Positions 16,206-24,233 of a stretch of DNA of 35,700 nt are shown here, piece by piece. Every line of letters begins with the position of its first letter. Position 1 is the first letter of the stretch. Below the pieces are notes generated by a model. The model searched no databases, was not told the DNA's origin, and worked only from the letters and a program-made list of their open reading frames with translations. A program made the translations under genes and the position numbers. The DNA comes from an uncultured Prevotella sp. (GTDB taxonomy: Bacteria; Bacteroidota; Bacteroidia; Bacteroidales; Bacteroidaceae), in the NCBI GenBank assembly GCA_900315545.1, contig OMZM01000017.1:1-35700 (forward strand), read 5' to 3'.

Positions 16206-18302
16206 TCAGTCTGTCGGCACTATGCTGATAGCGTATCCGCCACCGTTGACGGTGGTCAGCGTGAGTACGGATTTCGATGTAACGCGCTGTTTCCTTATGG
16301 TGTATCGTGCCTGATTCTGCCTGTTGTCGGCATCTTTCGCGTCGCAATATATTGTGGCTGTGTATTCCTTTCCTGGCTTCAGGAAATTCAGTTCGAGCCT
16401 GGATTTCCTGCGGTCTACTGCCGTTATTGAGCCCACGAACCATCTTTCGCCGTTCTTTTCGCGCCGTGCGACAGTGATATACTGTCCCGGCTCGGCTTCC
16501 ACATAGTGCGACTGGCTCCAGTCTGCCGGTACATCTTTTATGAACTGGAAGGCATCGGCATATCGTTCGTAGCTTTCCGGAACGTCGGCAGCCATTTGCA
16601 GCGGACTATACATTATTATATATAGTGCCAGTTGGTTGCAAACGGTAGACGATATTCGGTTTTTGTTTTCCTGATTTACCTTCGACAGGTCGCTTTCCAG
16701 CAGTCCCGGCGTGAAGTCCATAGGTCCTCCCATCAGTCTGGTAAACGGCAGTATGGTTGTGTGTTGCGTGCCAAATCCGTCTGTGGCGTAAAATTCCTGT
16801 CCGCGAGCCGACTCGTTGCAGAGCAGGTTAGGGTAGGTGCGGCAGAGTCCCGTCGGCCGTACAGCCTCGTGGGCATTGACCATCAGTCGGAAGTCTGCTG
16901 CCCGTTTCACTGCGTGCAGGTAGTGGTCGACCATCCACTGGTCGAAGTGGTGTCCCCCATAGGGGAATATCGGACCTACATATCCGCTCTTTATCAGTTC
17001 GCAACCGTTGTCGGTAGCCAGTCGGTAGGCATCGTCGAGCTGTCGTTCATAGTTGAGTACGGATGCTGATGTCTCGTGGTGCATGATGATTTTCACGCCC
17101 TTTTCCTCTGCATACCTGCTGAGTTTCTTCAGGTCGTAGTCGGGATACGACTGCGTGAAACTGTAGTTGTCGAGTTTCTGCCATGAGTCTTCCCATCCCT
17201 TGTTCCATCCTTCCACGAGCACGGCATCGAATGAATTGTCTGCCGCGAAGTCTATATATCGCATCACGTTGCTGTTGTTGGCGGCGTGTCTGCCTGTTGT
17301 CGGCAGTTTTGTGTAGTCGGTTTTCTCTATGTCTATGTGCTGATAGTCGGCATAGTTCCACGTTGCTGCTCCGCTCATCATTTCCCACCATACGCCCACA
17401 TATTTTATCGGATGAATCCACGACGTGTCTTCTATCTTGCACGGCTCGTTCAGGTTGAGTGTCATTCTGGATGCCAGCATGTCTCTGGCATTGTCGGTTA
17501 TGATGACAGTTCGCCACGGCGTGTGTGCCGGACAGTGCATCCTTGCCATCCGTCCCTCGCTGTCGGGCGTGAGGCGCGACGTCAGTGTCAGTGTCGTGTC
17601 GTTCAGTTCGAGGTGCATGGCAGAATAGTCTGTGAGTGCCGCCTCGTGTATGTTTATGTATATTCCGTCGTCGGTCTTCATCAGCAGCGATGTCTGTACG
17701 CCGGTCGGCGAGAATGGACTCTGGCATGCGTTGGCGGTTATGGCGTCGTTCATCATTTGCCTTATCTCCGTCAGTCGGCATGTCCTGTATTCATATTCGC
17801 TGGTGTCGTAGTCGCCTGGTATCCAGTATGCCGTATGGTTTCCGCACATAGCAAACTGCGTCTGCTCCTGTTTCACCCATACGTTGTCGAGCTGTTGCTG
17901 TCGCGGCAGTTCGTATCTGAATCCCACGCCCTCGTCGTATACGCGGAAACGCACTGTTATCCGTCGGTTGGTGGTAGTCTGCCTTACCGTTGCAGCCAGT
18001 TCGTTGTAGCTGTTGAGTATTTCGTCTTCTTCGCCCCAGACAGGTCTCCACGTCTCTGAAAACGTTGATGTGCTTGTGGTGTCGGGCACGAAGTTTCCGT
18101 CGAGGTCAGCCCAGTTTATCAGTTGCAGTCCCAAATGCGAGGGTCTAACTATCTCCTTGTCTTTGTAGAATATGCGGTAGGTCATGTTGCCGTTGTCTAC
18201 GTAGAACTGCAGGCGCACCTGTCTGTTGGGCGAGCATATCTCCGCGCTCCACGTCAGCGACATTGTCAGCAGCGAGAGAAATAATAGTGATAATCGTTTC
18301 AT
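16206..18302 (-). CDS. Glycoside hydrolase family 97, SusB-like (inverting type)
   Basis: 698 residues with signal peptide MKRLSLLFLSLLTMSLTWSA, so periplasmic or exported. An N-terminal beta-supersandwich (about 20-290), a TIM barrel (about 290-590) and a C-terminal beta domain are expected from the family. Key motifs: LVEGWNKGWE (E364), HHETSASV (E410), NAHEAVRPTGLCRTYPN (E479) and NESARGQE (E497, E503). The spacing 410/479/503 mirrors SusB Glu439/508/532 as I recall them. This points to the inverting alpha-glucosidase branch rather than the retaining alpha-galactosidase branch. The start at 18302 opens the signal peptide and lies just past the terminator of the upstream EamA gene. No SusCD pair is adjacent. 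Confidence 0.93.
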   Translation of the reverse strand: MKRLSLLFLSLLTMSLTWSAEICSPNRQVRLQFYVDNGNMTYRIFYKDKEIVRPSHLGLQLINWADLDGNFVPDTTSTSTFSETWRPVWGEEDEILNSYNELAATVRQTTTNRRITVRFRVYDEGVGFRYELPRQQQLDNVWVKQEQTQFAMCGNHTAYWIPGDYDTSEYEYRTCRLTEIRQMMNDAITANACQSPFSPTGVQTSLLMKTDDGIYINIHEAALTDYSAMHLELNDTTLTLTSRLTPDSEGRMARMHCPAHTPWRTVIITDNARDMLASRMTLNLNEPCKIEDTSWIHPIKYVGVWWEMMSGAATWNYADYQHIDIEKTDYTKLPTTGRHAANNSNVMRYIDFAADNSFDAVLVEGWNKGWEDSWQKLDNYSFTQSYPDYDLKKLSRYAEEKGVKIIMHHETSASVLNYERQLDDAYRLATDNGCELIKSGYVGPIFPYGGHHFDQWMVDHYLHAVKRAADFRLMVNAHEAVRPTGLCRTYPNLLCNESARGQEFYATDGFGTQHTTILPFTRLMGGPMDFTPGLLESDLSKVNQENKNRISSTVCNQLALYIIMYSPLQMAADVPESYERYADAFQFIKDVPADWSQSHYVEAEPGQYITVARREKNGERWFVGSITAVDRRKSRLELNFLKPGKEYTATIYCDAKDADNRQNQARYTIRKQRVTSKSVLTLTTVNGGGYAISIVPTD

Positions 18303-18310
18303 AAGATATA

Positions 18311-18344
18311 AAAATAACCCCGACACAGTGGTTGTATGTCGGGG
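18311..18344 (-). terminator. Terminator between the EamA gene and the GH97 gene
   Basis: On the minus strand CCCCGACA (18344-18337) and TGTCGGGG (18325-18318) form an 8-bp stem, followed by TTATTTTT. The GH97 start codon lies 16 bp past the stem. Either the GH97 gene depends on read-through or its promoter is not recognisable. Confidence 0.75.
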
Positions 18345-18359
18345 GTGTGTTTATGTTTG

Positions 18360-19253
18360 TCAGTCGCGGCACCCGATGTTTGCCATGTAGACACCGAGAA
18401 TTATCAGTCCGCATCCTATCCATGCTATGAATGTCATCTCTTCATGCAGCACTATGGCGCTGAAGATGACGGTAGAGAACGGCACCAGATAGATATAGTT
18501 GTTCGACGTTACGGCGCCGAGCTTGTTTACTACGAATGTCCAGAGCAGGAAGCATGCGAACGATGCTATCAGCGCAAGGAACAGCAGGTTGAGCATGACT
18601 TTCACGTCGAGCAGGTTTTCCAGTGGGAACTGCCATGGGTAAACAAGGAACAGCGGCATGGCGGTAAGCAGTCCGTAGATGAACATTTTTCGCGTGATGA
18701 ACACCGAGTCGTACTTGTTGCCCATGAATTTCAGGAAGTAGCCGTAGACACCGAACGACACCATCGTCAGTATGGCAAGCATGTCGCCTTTCGGATGCAG
18801 CTCAACGTGTCCCTTCAGCACGACGATGGCAACGCCCGCTATGGCAACGGCAGTGCCTATGAACAGTATCTTGCGTATGGGAATGTTCTTGTAGGTCAGC
18901 AGCACCAGCGCTGTCGTAACGATGGGGGAGATGCTGGCTATGAAGCCCACATTGTTGACGTAGGTATAGTTTACCGCCATGTTTTCCGTTATGAAATAGA
19001 GCGAGCCGCCGGTAATGCCAAGCAGCACCATCATCATCTCGTCTTTCAGCGAGTCTGCCCACAGCTTGCGCGGACTGATAAACAATATTGCGATGTAGGC
19101 TATTGCTGCGCGCATGACAAATATTTCGAGTTCGCTCATGCCTGCCTGTATGAGCACCTTCGTGCTTACGAGCGTGCATCCCCAGATGAAAACAATGGCA
19201 AATGCTACGAGATGCCATACGTTGAAAATGCTTTTCTTGCTGTCTTCTCCCAT
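18360..19253 (-). CDS. EamA/DMT-family transporter
   Basis: 297 residues with about ten hydrophobic segments in two EamA repeats (first about 10-140, second about 150-295), the usual size for drug/metabolite exporters. Motifs such as FIWGCTLVSTKVL, the glycine-containing GITGGSLYFITENMAVNYT and VNKLGAVTSNNYIYLVPFSTVI match the family. The substrate is unknown. The ATG at 19253 is chosen because the longer frame starts inside the promoter. AGGA lies about 9 nt upstream of it. A perfect housekeeping promoter is at 19330-19299, and 113 bp farther upstream is the sigma-54-like end of repeat copy 2, pointing the same way. Confidence 0.9.
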   Translation of the reverse strand: MGEDSKKSIFNVWHLVAFAIVFIWGCTLVSTKVLIQAGMSELEIFVMRAAIAYIAILFISPRKLWADSLKDEMMMVLLGITGGSLYFITENMAVNYTYVNNVGFIASISPIVTTALVLLTYKNIPIRKILFIGTAVAIAGVAIVVLKGHVELHPKGDMLAILTMVSFGVYGYFLKFMGNKYDSVFITRKMFIYGLLTAMPLFLVYPWQFPLENLLDVKVMLNLLFLALIASFACFLLWTFVVNKLGAVTSNNYIYLVPFSTVIFSAIVLHEEMTFIAWIGCGLIILGVYMANIGCRD

Positions 19254-19298
19254 GTTTATAGTTCCTGTTTTTATACTGTCGTTGTTCCAAATCAAGTG

Positions 19299-19330
19299 CA
19301 AAAATACTTATTTTTTTTCGTTATAACAAA
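19299..19330 (-). promoter_or_regulatory. Consensus promoter of the EamA gene
   Basis: TTTG (19330-19327), 20-bp spacer, TATTTTTG (19306-19299) on the minus strand. Leader of about 40 nt to the ATG at 19253. Confidence 0.75.
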
Positions 19331-19442
19331 AAATGTAAATCATTTCTTTCTCCTTTTATATTATTTACGCGCGCCTTATGTGTTGTTTTTGTTCGGAAAA
19401 GGCTGACTGCTGCCGTGTTCCGGCGACGTAATTTCTGCCTAC

Positions 19443-19458
19443 AGCAAATAGCGTGCCA
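19443..19458 (-). promoter_or_regulatory. Sigma-54-type -24/-12 promoter motif, copy 2
   Basis: On the minus strand TGGCACG-CTAT-TTGCT, again an exact match to TGGCACG-N4-TTGCW, with the GG and GC 12 bp apart. It would start transcription near 19432 toward the EamA gene, about 180 nt upstream of its start codon. Confidence 0.65.
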
Positions 19459-19595
19459 AACTCATCAGGATTTTCTTCCGGGACGAAAAAGTATGAAAAA
19501 TTTTGACAGGGGAAAAGTCTCCAAATAGAATTTTTGTAGCCTCTAAAATTGCAAAAATCTGTTAATTTTCAGACCAAACACAACTGTTAAAATTG

Positions 19596-19722
19596 TCAAA
19601 GAGTACCTTTGACATACCTATTTCGTCTGTTTTGCCCTGCAAAACATAGCGTCCGACACCCCCAAACACTGTGTCTGACCTCTTCAAACAGTGTGTTTGA
19701 CAATCTCAAACATGCTCTTTGA
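19596..19722 (-). promoter_or_regulatory. Array of alternating half-sites at 11-bp phase, copy 2
   Basis: Minus-strand half-sites start at 19722 (TCAAAG), 19711 (GTTTGA), 19700 (TCAAAC), 19689 (GTTTGA), 19678 (TCAGAC), 19667 (GTTTGG), 19656 (TCGGAC), 19645 (GTTTTG), 19634 (CAAAAC). After one weak slot come 19612 (TCAAAG) and 19601 (CTTTGA). Eleven of twelve slots in an unbroken 11-bp register over 127 bp make this the most complete of the three arrays. Confidence 0.75.
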
Positions 19723-20005
19723 CAATTTTAACACTTGTGTTTCTTGCTTAAAAGGCGTATATTTTGCGTTAATAAACTGACTGTCAGGCGATTGCAGGTG
19801 CATACGAATTTTGGGCATATTTTACCCCTGCGATTTTTGAAACGACTTTCGCGGGCATTCTCGCGACAGTAAACGGGCTAAAATTGATTATATGTTTTAT
19901 AGTGCTTTTCTGCCTGCCGACATCGCAATGACACCAGATATTCCTGTCGATTTTCAGTCGTTGGCAGTCGTAAAAATGATTTTTTTGAAAAAATATCGCA
20001 AAATA

Positions 20006-20037
20006 TTTGGTTGTTTCTGAAAATAGTTATACCTTTG
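20006..20037 (+). promoter_or_regulatory. Consensus promoter of tRNA-Arg
   Basis: TTTG (20006-20009), 20-bp spacer, TACCTTTG (20030-20037). The start site would be 10-15 nt before the mature tRNA 5' end. The 115 bp between it and repeat copy 2 hold nothing else I can name. Confidence 0.8.
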
Positions 20038-20058
20038 CAACCGCAAAACAAGCAATGA

Positions 20059-20132
20059 GGCTCCTTAGCTCAACTGAATAGAGCATCTGACTACGGATCA
20101 GAAGGTTGTGGGTTTGAATCCCGCAGGAGTCA
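20059..20132 (+). tRNA. tRNA-Arg (anticodon ACG)
   Basis: Full cloverleaf of 74 nt including the discriminator A. The acceptor stem GGCTCCT/AGGAGTC has one G-U pair. D arm GCTC...GAGC. The anticodon stem TCTGA/TCAGA encloses the loop CTACGGA, giving anticodon ACG. T arm GTGGG-TTTGAAT-CCCGC. CCA is not encoded. ACG would be edited to ICG and read CGU, CGC and CGA. It has its own promoter and terminator, so it is a single-gene unit. Confidence 0.95.
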
Positions 20133-20135
20133 CGA

Positions 20136-20169
20136 AAAAAGGATACTTTCACAAGAGAGTATCCTTTTT
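20136..20169. terminator. Bidirectional terminator after tRNA-Arg
   Basis: Perfect 12-bp inverted repeat AAAAAGGATACT / AGTATCCTTTTT with a 10-nt loop. The T run reads out in both directions, so it can end both the tRNA transcript and the leftward regulator gene that stops at 20231. Confidence 0.85.
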
Positions 20170-20230
20170 CTTTTTGTATGTCATTCCTTGCAGGCGTCTT
20201 CCGCCATTCGCAGACCTTGTCTGTAAAGTC

Positions 20231-21184
20231 TTACAGCTCAACGCTGCTGATGTCTACAAGATTGTTTACGATGGCATAGATAGTCAGTCCGGCAGCACTG
20301 TGTATCTGCAGTTTCTTGGCAATGTTGCGCCTGTGAGTGATGACAGTGTTTATCGAGATGCACAGATGGTCGGCTATCTCCTTGTTCGTCATTCCCTGCA
20401 CGACGCTGACGATGACGTCTTTCTCCCTGTCGCTCAGCGTTTCATTGTTTGCGGAAGGACCTATCATGTTTGAAATCTTCACGGAAACGTCAGACTGTTT
20501 CATTTTTCTTTCCAGCCTTCTTATAGCCGGAATAAACAGATTATCCTCCACTTCGGCATGCAGCGACAGCCACTCCTCGTTGTTGTAGATGTCGTACAGG
20601 GTTGCCGACAGCTGGTTGTTGCGCAGTCCGTCTGAAGGCAGATACTTGATGATGATGCTCTTCAGCTCGCGCAGTTTATCGTCGGTCTTGCCGTGATGCT
20701 TTGAGAATGTCTCTATGTCGTAGCCATTTGTCGTTTTGCCCTCCAGCAGGTTGTTGACGTATGGAAACACCATTTTCTCCTCATACTGCATGTGGCTGCG
20801 TATGGAGTGTGCATATTCGTCGTACAGTTTCAGTATCAGTCTTGCCAGGTTGTCGTGCTCGTCGAGCGCACCCTGCAGCTCCTTGCGAATGAAAGGCAGC
20901 TGAAAACCAAGATAATATTCGTGGCTTGCACGCAGATACTGCATCAGCGTCGGTATCGAGAGCTTGTCAATGTCGTCGAAGTCGCGATAGCCGTTGATTG
21001 TAAAGTTTACCACCGCAAGAAATGTGTAGGTATCTACGTTCTGGTCGCTGCATACCTCGCGCACCGTCTTGTCGCCAAATCCCAAGTTTATTCCGAAACT
21101 TCCAAGACTCTGAAGCAAATTGTAGTTGTCGCGTATGAGCGATATCATCTTGTCGCTTGCTTCGTACATTTTCTGCTGTTTCAT
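20231..21184 (-). CDS. Hemerythrin/RIC-like di-iron domain fused to a LuxR-type HTH regulator
   Basis: 317 residues in three parts. Residues 5-60 resemble the ScdA_N segment of iron-sulfur repair proteins (LLQSLGSFGINLGFGDKTVREVC), but the usual Cys-Cys is replaced by Leu-Gly. Residues 75-230 are a hemerythrin-like four-helix domain. Its ligand set H88, H131, E135, H164, H209, E213 parallels E. coli YtfE H84, H129, E133, H160, H204, E208. Residues 248-310 are a LuxR/GerE HTH (LSDREKDVIVSVVQGMTNKEIADHLCISINTVITHRRNIAKKL). I infer an iron-, oxygen- or nitric-oxide-responsive transcription factor. It has a perfect promoter 25 bp upstream and is divergent from the porin/imelysin/di-heme/CcsBA cluster, its likely target. 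Confidence 0.85.
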   Translation of the reverse strand: MKQQKMYEASDKMISLIRDNYNLLQSLGSFGINLGFGDKTVREVCSDQNVDTYTFLAVVNFTINGYRDFDDIDKLSIPTLMQYLRASHEYYLGFQLPFIRKELQGALDEHDNLARLILKLYDEYAHSIRSHMQYEEKMVFPYVNNLLEGKTTNGYDIETFSKHHGKTDDKLRELKSIIIKYLPSDGLRNNQLSATLYDIYNNEEWLSLHAEVEDNLFIPAIRRLERKMKQSDVSVKISNMIGPSANNETLSDREKDVIVSVVQGMTNKEIADHLCISINTVITHRRNIAKKLQIHSAAGLTIYAIVNNLVDISSVEL

Positions 21185-21208
21185 AATGCTTACAATTTTT
21201 AACCGATG

Positions 21209-21239
21209 CAAAATTACAAATAATAAATGAAATACCAAA
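21209..21239 (-). promoter_or_regulatory. Consensus promoter of the hemerythrin-LuxR regulator
   Basis: TTTG (21239-21236), 19-bp spacer, TAATTTTG (21216-21209) on the minus strand. Leader of about 20 nt, which supports the ATG at 21184. Confidence 0.75.
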
Positions 21240-21259
21240 TAATAAAAAATAAGTATTTA

Positions 21260-21273
21260 TCATGCGCGCGTGA
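21260..21273. promoter_or_regulatory. Near-palindrome between divergent promoters, possible operator
   Basis: TCATGCG/CGCGTGA pairs in six of seven positions. It lies between the regulator promoter (21209-21239) and the porin promoter (21321-21352). The role as operator is inference from position only. The rest of this 330-bp divergent region holds the two promoters and the porin leader. Confidence 0.3.
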
Positions 21274-21320
21274 GCAGCGAAATTGTCTGGAAACCAGCAC
21301 TCATTTACCGACATTTGGGT

Positions 21321-21352
21321 ATTGTGCATCTTGCCGCAACACATTACCTTTG
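21321..21352 (+). promoter_or_regulatory. Promoter of the porin-led cluster
   Basis: ATTG (21321-21324), 20-bp spacer, TACCTTTG (21345-21352). The -7 box is perfect and the -33 box has one mismatch. It gives a leader of about 160 nt before the porin. Confidence 0.65.
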
Positions 21353-21386
21353 CAACCGTAAAACTGTAAACATAAGATTCAACGAT

Positions 21387-21498
21387 ATAAGTGCAGTGAA
21401 AGATGCAACTCTTGTTACATAAAAAGGCATGCTTACCAATTCAGTTGTTATAAAAGCTAACCGCTATGACAAGACCGCAACTTGAAATCTGCACTTAT
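21387..21498 (+). promoter_or_regulatory. Long-range inverted repeat in the porin leader
   Basis: ATAAGTGCAG (21387-21396) and its exact complement CTGCACTTAT (21489-21498) could close a 92-nt loop in the mRNA leader, ending 18 nt before the porin ATG. This may be a regulatory leader structure or chance. Confidence 0.3.
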
Positions 21499-21516
21499 TT
21501 TAAATTTAAAAGAACA

Positions 21517-22827
21517 ATGACAGGAAAATTTATTAAAAGCATTGCATTGGCAGGCGTTTGTCTTTTCTCTCAGAATGTATTGTCTCAGGAAGTAACAGCC
21601 GACAGCGTCATGCAACACGTCAAAGGCAAAAGGTTAAGCATCGGAGGCTATGGCGAAATAGTTATGTCGCGCAATTTCTACAGCGACAATGTTTATCGCT
21701 ATTCGCGTCCGAGTCAATATAAAGACGATCCGAGCCACGGTCGATTCGACATACCGCATGCCGTAATCTATCTCGGCTACGACTTCGGAAAGGGATGGAC
21801 ATTCGGAACAGAGATAGAATTTGAACACGGAGGTACAGGTACGGCAGTGGAGCGAGAATTCGACGAGGCTGCCGAGTGGGAACAGGAAGTGGAAAAAGGT
21901 GGCGAAGTGGAACTCGAACAGTTCTGGATACAGAAGTCCTTTGCCAGATGGGCTAACGTAAGGGTAGGACATATAGTAGTGCCGGTGGGATTGAACAATG
22001 CCTACCACGAACCGATGAACTACTTTACCGTCTACCGTCCGGAAGGAGAAAACACCATACTTCCCAGCACATGGCACGACACGGGTATCAGCTTCTGGGG
22101 ACGCAGCGGCGATTTCCGCTACGAACTGCAAGTGCTGGCAGGGCTTGATGCATTCATGTTCAATCGCGACGGATGGATACACAACGGACCTAAGTCAGTG
22201 TTTGAATACAAGGTGGCAAACAAATACGGCGTTGCCATGCGACTCGACAACTACAGCCTGCCTGGTTTGCGCTTCGGACTCAGCGGATATGTTGGAAACG
22301 CAATGCACAACACATTCCCGCATGACATGGAGGGAGAAGGTAAGCGATATGACAAGATAAAAGGTAAGGTTGCCGTCGGCTCTTTCGATTTCACGTTTGA
22401 CAAATACAACTGGATAGTTCGTGGAAACGTAGACTACGGATATGTTGGCGATGCAGTAACGATAAGCAACATAAAGAGAAACATAACGTCGAAAGATGCG
22501 CCATACAGCAGCACGCCAGTAGGCAAGAATGCAGTCGCAACGGGAATAGAGGCAGGATACAATATCTTCTCGCAGATACCTAAACTTGCAGATGCGCAGA
22601 AGCTGTACCTATTCGGTCGTTACGAGTATTACAACACATACATTCCCGACAAGGCACAAGCTCCATACACATATACGGAGCGAAACCGCATAGCCGCAGG
22701 TCTGAACTATCACCCAATACCACAGGTGGCTGTCAAGGCAGAATACTCTCACCGCTTCTTCAAGTCGGAATATAACAACGAACCATCGATAAACATAGGT
22801 GTCGTATACGAAGGATTATTCCTCTAA
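21517..22827 (+). CDS. Outer membrane porin-like beta-barrel protein
   Basis: 436 residues with signal peptide MTGKFIKSIALAGVCLFSQNVLSQ. The mature part is rich in alternating hydrophobic and polar beta strands with aromatic girdle residues and ends in Phe-Leu. Stretches such as SIGGYGEIVMSRNFY, VGHIVVPVGLNNAYHEPMNYFTVYRPEGEN and HDTGISFWGRSGDFRYELQVLAGL resemble phosphate-selective-porin-like (OprO/OprP fold) proteins of Bacteroidetes. A charged segment (EREFDEAAEWEQEVEKGGE, about 110-130) is probably a loop. The ATG at 21517 opens the signal peptide. It heads a four-gene run with imelysin 64 bp downstream. The transported ion is unknown; iron or a chelate is suggested only by the neighbours. 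Confidence 0.8.
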   Translation: MTGKFIKSIALAGVCLFSQNVLSQEVTADSVMQHVKGKRLSIGGYGEIVMSRNFYSDNVYRYSRPSQYKDDPSHGRFDIPHAVIYLGYDFGKGWTFGTEIEFEHGGTGTAVEREFDEAAEWEQEVEKGGEVELEQFWIQKSFARWANVRVGHIVVPVGLNNAYHEPMNYFTVYRPEGENTILPSTWHDTGISFWGRSGDFRYELQVLAGLDAFMFNRDGWIHNGPKSVFEYKVANKYGVAMRLDNYSLPGLRFGLSGYVGNAMHNTFPHDMEGEGKRYDKIKGKVAVGSFDFTFDKYNWIVRGNVDYGYVGDAVTISNIKRNITSKDAPYSSTPVGKNAVATGIEAGYNIFSQIPKLADAQKLYLFGRYEYYNTYIPDKAQAPYTYTERNRIAAGLNYHPIPQVAVKAEYSHRFFKSEYNNEPSINIGVVYEGLFL

Positions 22828-22891
22828 AACGACATATATAAATATGTATATATAAAGAAAACCAAACCAATTCAAATAAAAAATGACAGAC

Positions 22892-24145
22892 ATGAAAAAG
22901 ATTTTTAAGTATGCACTGCTGTTTATGGCAGCATGCACCATGACAATGGGATTTACATCGTGCAGCGATGACAACGACAATGATGGCGGCAGCTCGCTGA
23001 CAGAAAAGGAAGTAGCACTCCGGGCATTGACAAACAAGTATGTAAACAACGTGATTTACCCTACTTACGGCAACCTTGCAGCACAGACAGAGAAACTCTA
23101 CGACTTGCTTGAAGATGCAACCGATAAGTTTAACAATAACTCCCTGACACAGAGCGATATAGATGAGATATGCAACACATTCCTCAGTGCACGTTCATAT
23201 TGGGAAAAGAGTGAGGCATTCCTCTATGGTGCCGCAACAGACTTTGGTATCGACCCACACATCGACACATGGCCTCTTGATGTCAAAGTGCTTGCAAACA
23301 CACTGAAGGATGCTGAGCGAATAGAGGATCTGCAGGGTGAAGACGGCATAGAATATGCAAGAGCCAACTTGGGAGAACAGCTACTGGGCTTCCACGGCAT
23401 AGAGTTTATCATCTTCCGCGACGGACAAAACCGAAAACTGACCGACCTGAAGGCATATGAAAAAGACGAGAACTTTGCAGGCTCAAAGGTTAACGGACGT
23501 CAGGAACTCATCTATGCTACAGCCGTTGCAGGCGATCTGCGTGACAAGTGCTATCAAATGGAAGTGGCATGGATGGGCGAGAAAGCGCCGCAAGCACACG
23601 TCAACCGCGTGGAAGAATGCGAGTTTACGACAACCGTTAACGGTGTCGACGGACTCTACTACGGCAACAACATGCTCAACGCAGGCAATGCAGGTAGCAC
23701 ATACGCATCATGGTTCAACGTGGCATACACAATACTTGTGTCTGGATGTTCTAACATTGCAGTGGAAGTAGCAGACCAGAAAATGGGACAGGCTAATCGC
23801 GGTGATGATGTAAACTATATAGAATCGCCGTATAGCAAGAAGTCGTTTACTGATTTCTATGATAACATTGCAAGTATCAAAAACTCACTTTATGGCAATT
23901 ACGATAAGGAAACACCAGACAATGAGTCAATAATGAGCTATCTGAGAAAATACAACAACGAGCTGGCTGCAAGATTACAGACAAACCTCGATGCAGCATT
24001 AGCCTCTCTGATTACATGTATCAACAGTGGAACAGCCTTTGTCGACAATCCTAAGGCAAGCTATGTTAGTGATGCCATGAACAAGATTGACGACCTCGAC
24101 GAGGTATTGAACGAAGCTGCAACTTGGATAACACGTAATCATTAA
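22892..24145 (+). CDS. Imelysin-family (M75-like) lipoprotein
   Basis: 417 residues with lipoprotein signal MKKIFKYALLFMAACTMTMGFTSC. The acidic SDDNDND after the cysteine resembles the Bacteroidetes surface-export signal, so cell-surface display is likely. The imelysin signature GxHxxE is present as GFHGIE (G166, H168, E171). Family members such as IrpA, EfeO-type proteins and ICMP act in iron uptake and are not proven proteases. An in-frame ATG 9 bp upstream (22883) is also possible. Directly followed by a DUF1111-type di-heme protein, a pairing known from iron-regulated loci in Proteobacteria. Confidence 0.92.
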   Translation: MKKIFKYALLFMAACTMTMGFTSCSDDNDNDGGSSLTEKEVALRALTNKYVNNVIYPTYGNLAAQTEKLYDLLEDATDKFNNNSLTQSDIDEICNTFLSARSYWEKSEAFLYGAATDFGIDPHIDTWPLDVKVLANTLKDAERIEDLQGEDGIEYARANLGEQLLGFHGIEFIIFRDGQNRKLTDLKAYEKDENFAGSKVNGRQELIYATAVAGDLRDKCYQMEVAWMGEKAPQAHVNRVEECEFTTTVNGVDGLYYGNNMLNAGNAGSTYASWFNVAYTILVSGCSNIAVEVADQKMGQANRGDDVNYIESPYSKKSFTDFYDNIASIKNSLYGNYDKETPDNESIMSYLRKYNNELAARLQTNLDAALASLITCINSGTAFVDNPKASYVSDAMNKIDDLDEVLNEAATWITRNH

Positions 24146-24170
24146 TAAAGTATCTGAAGCACGGGCATCT

Positions 24171-24188
24171 GCCGTCTTGACGGCTTTT
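24171..24188 (+). terminator. Weak intercistronic terminator/attenuator
   Basis: GCCGT-CTTG-ACGGC hairpin followed by TTTT, between the imelysin and di-heme genes. The short stem and T run suggest partial termination. Confidence 0.45.
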
Positions 24189-24233
24189 GCATGTGCTGTT
24201 TTATTAAAAAACAAAACAAAGTTATAGCACATA

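Larger units (their letters stand above)
19443..19890 (-). repeat. 448-bp dispersed regulatory cassette, copy 2
   Basis: Reverse-oriented copy. Landmarks on the minus strand: left end TAATCAA at 19890; CTGACAGTCAG starting 19787 (103 bp in, as in the other copies); TGTTAAAATT left arm from 19733 (54 bp on); right arm ending 19585; CCCTGTCAAAATTTTTCAT from 19511; sigma-54-like site from 19458 (275 bp after the left arm). The spacing equals copy 1 base for base. It fills most of the 800-bp gap between the EamA gene and tRNA-Arg. Confidence 0.85.

Noticed and set aside
18336-19406. 356-codon open frame antisense to the EamA transporter
   Set aside because: Polar, His- and Tyr-rich shadow of a clear ten-helix membrane protein that has its own promoter.
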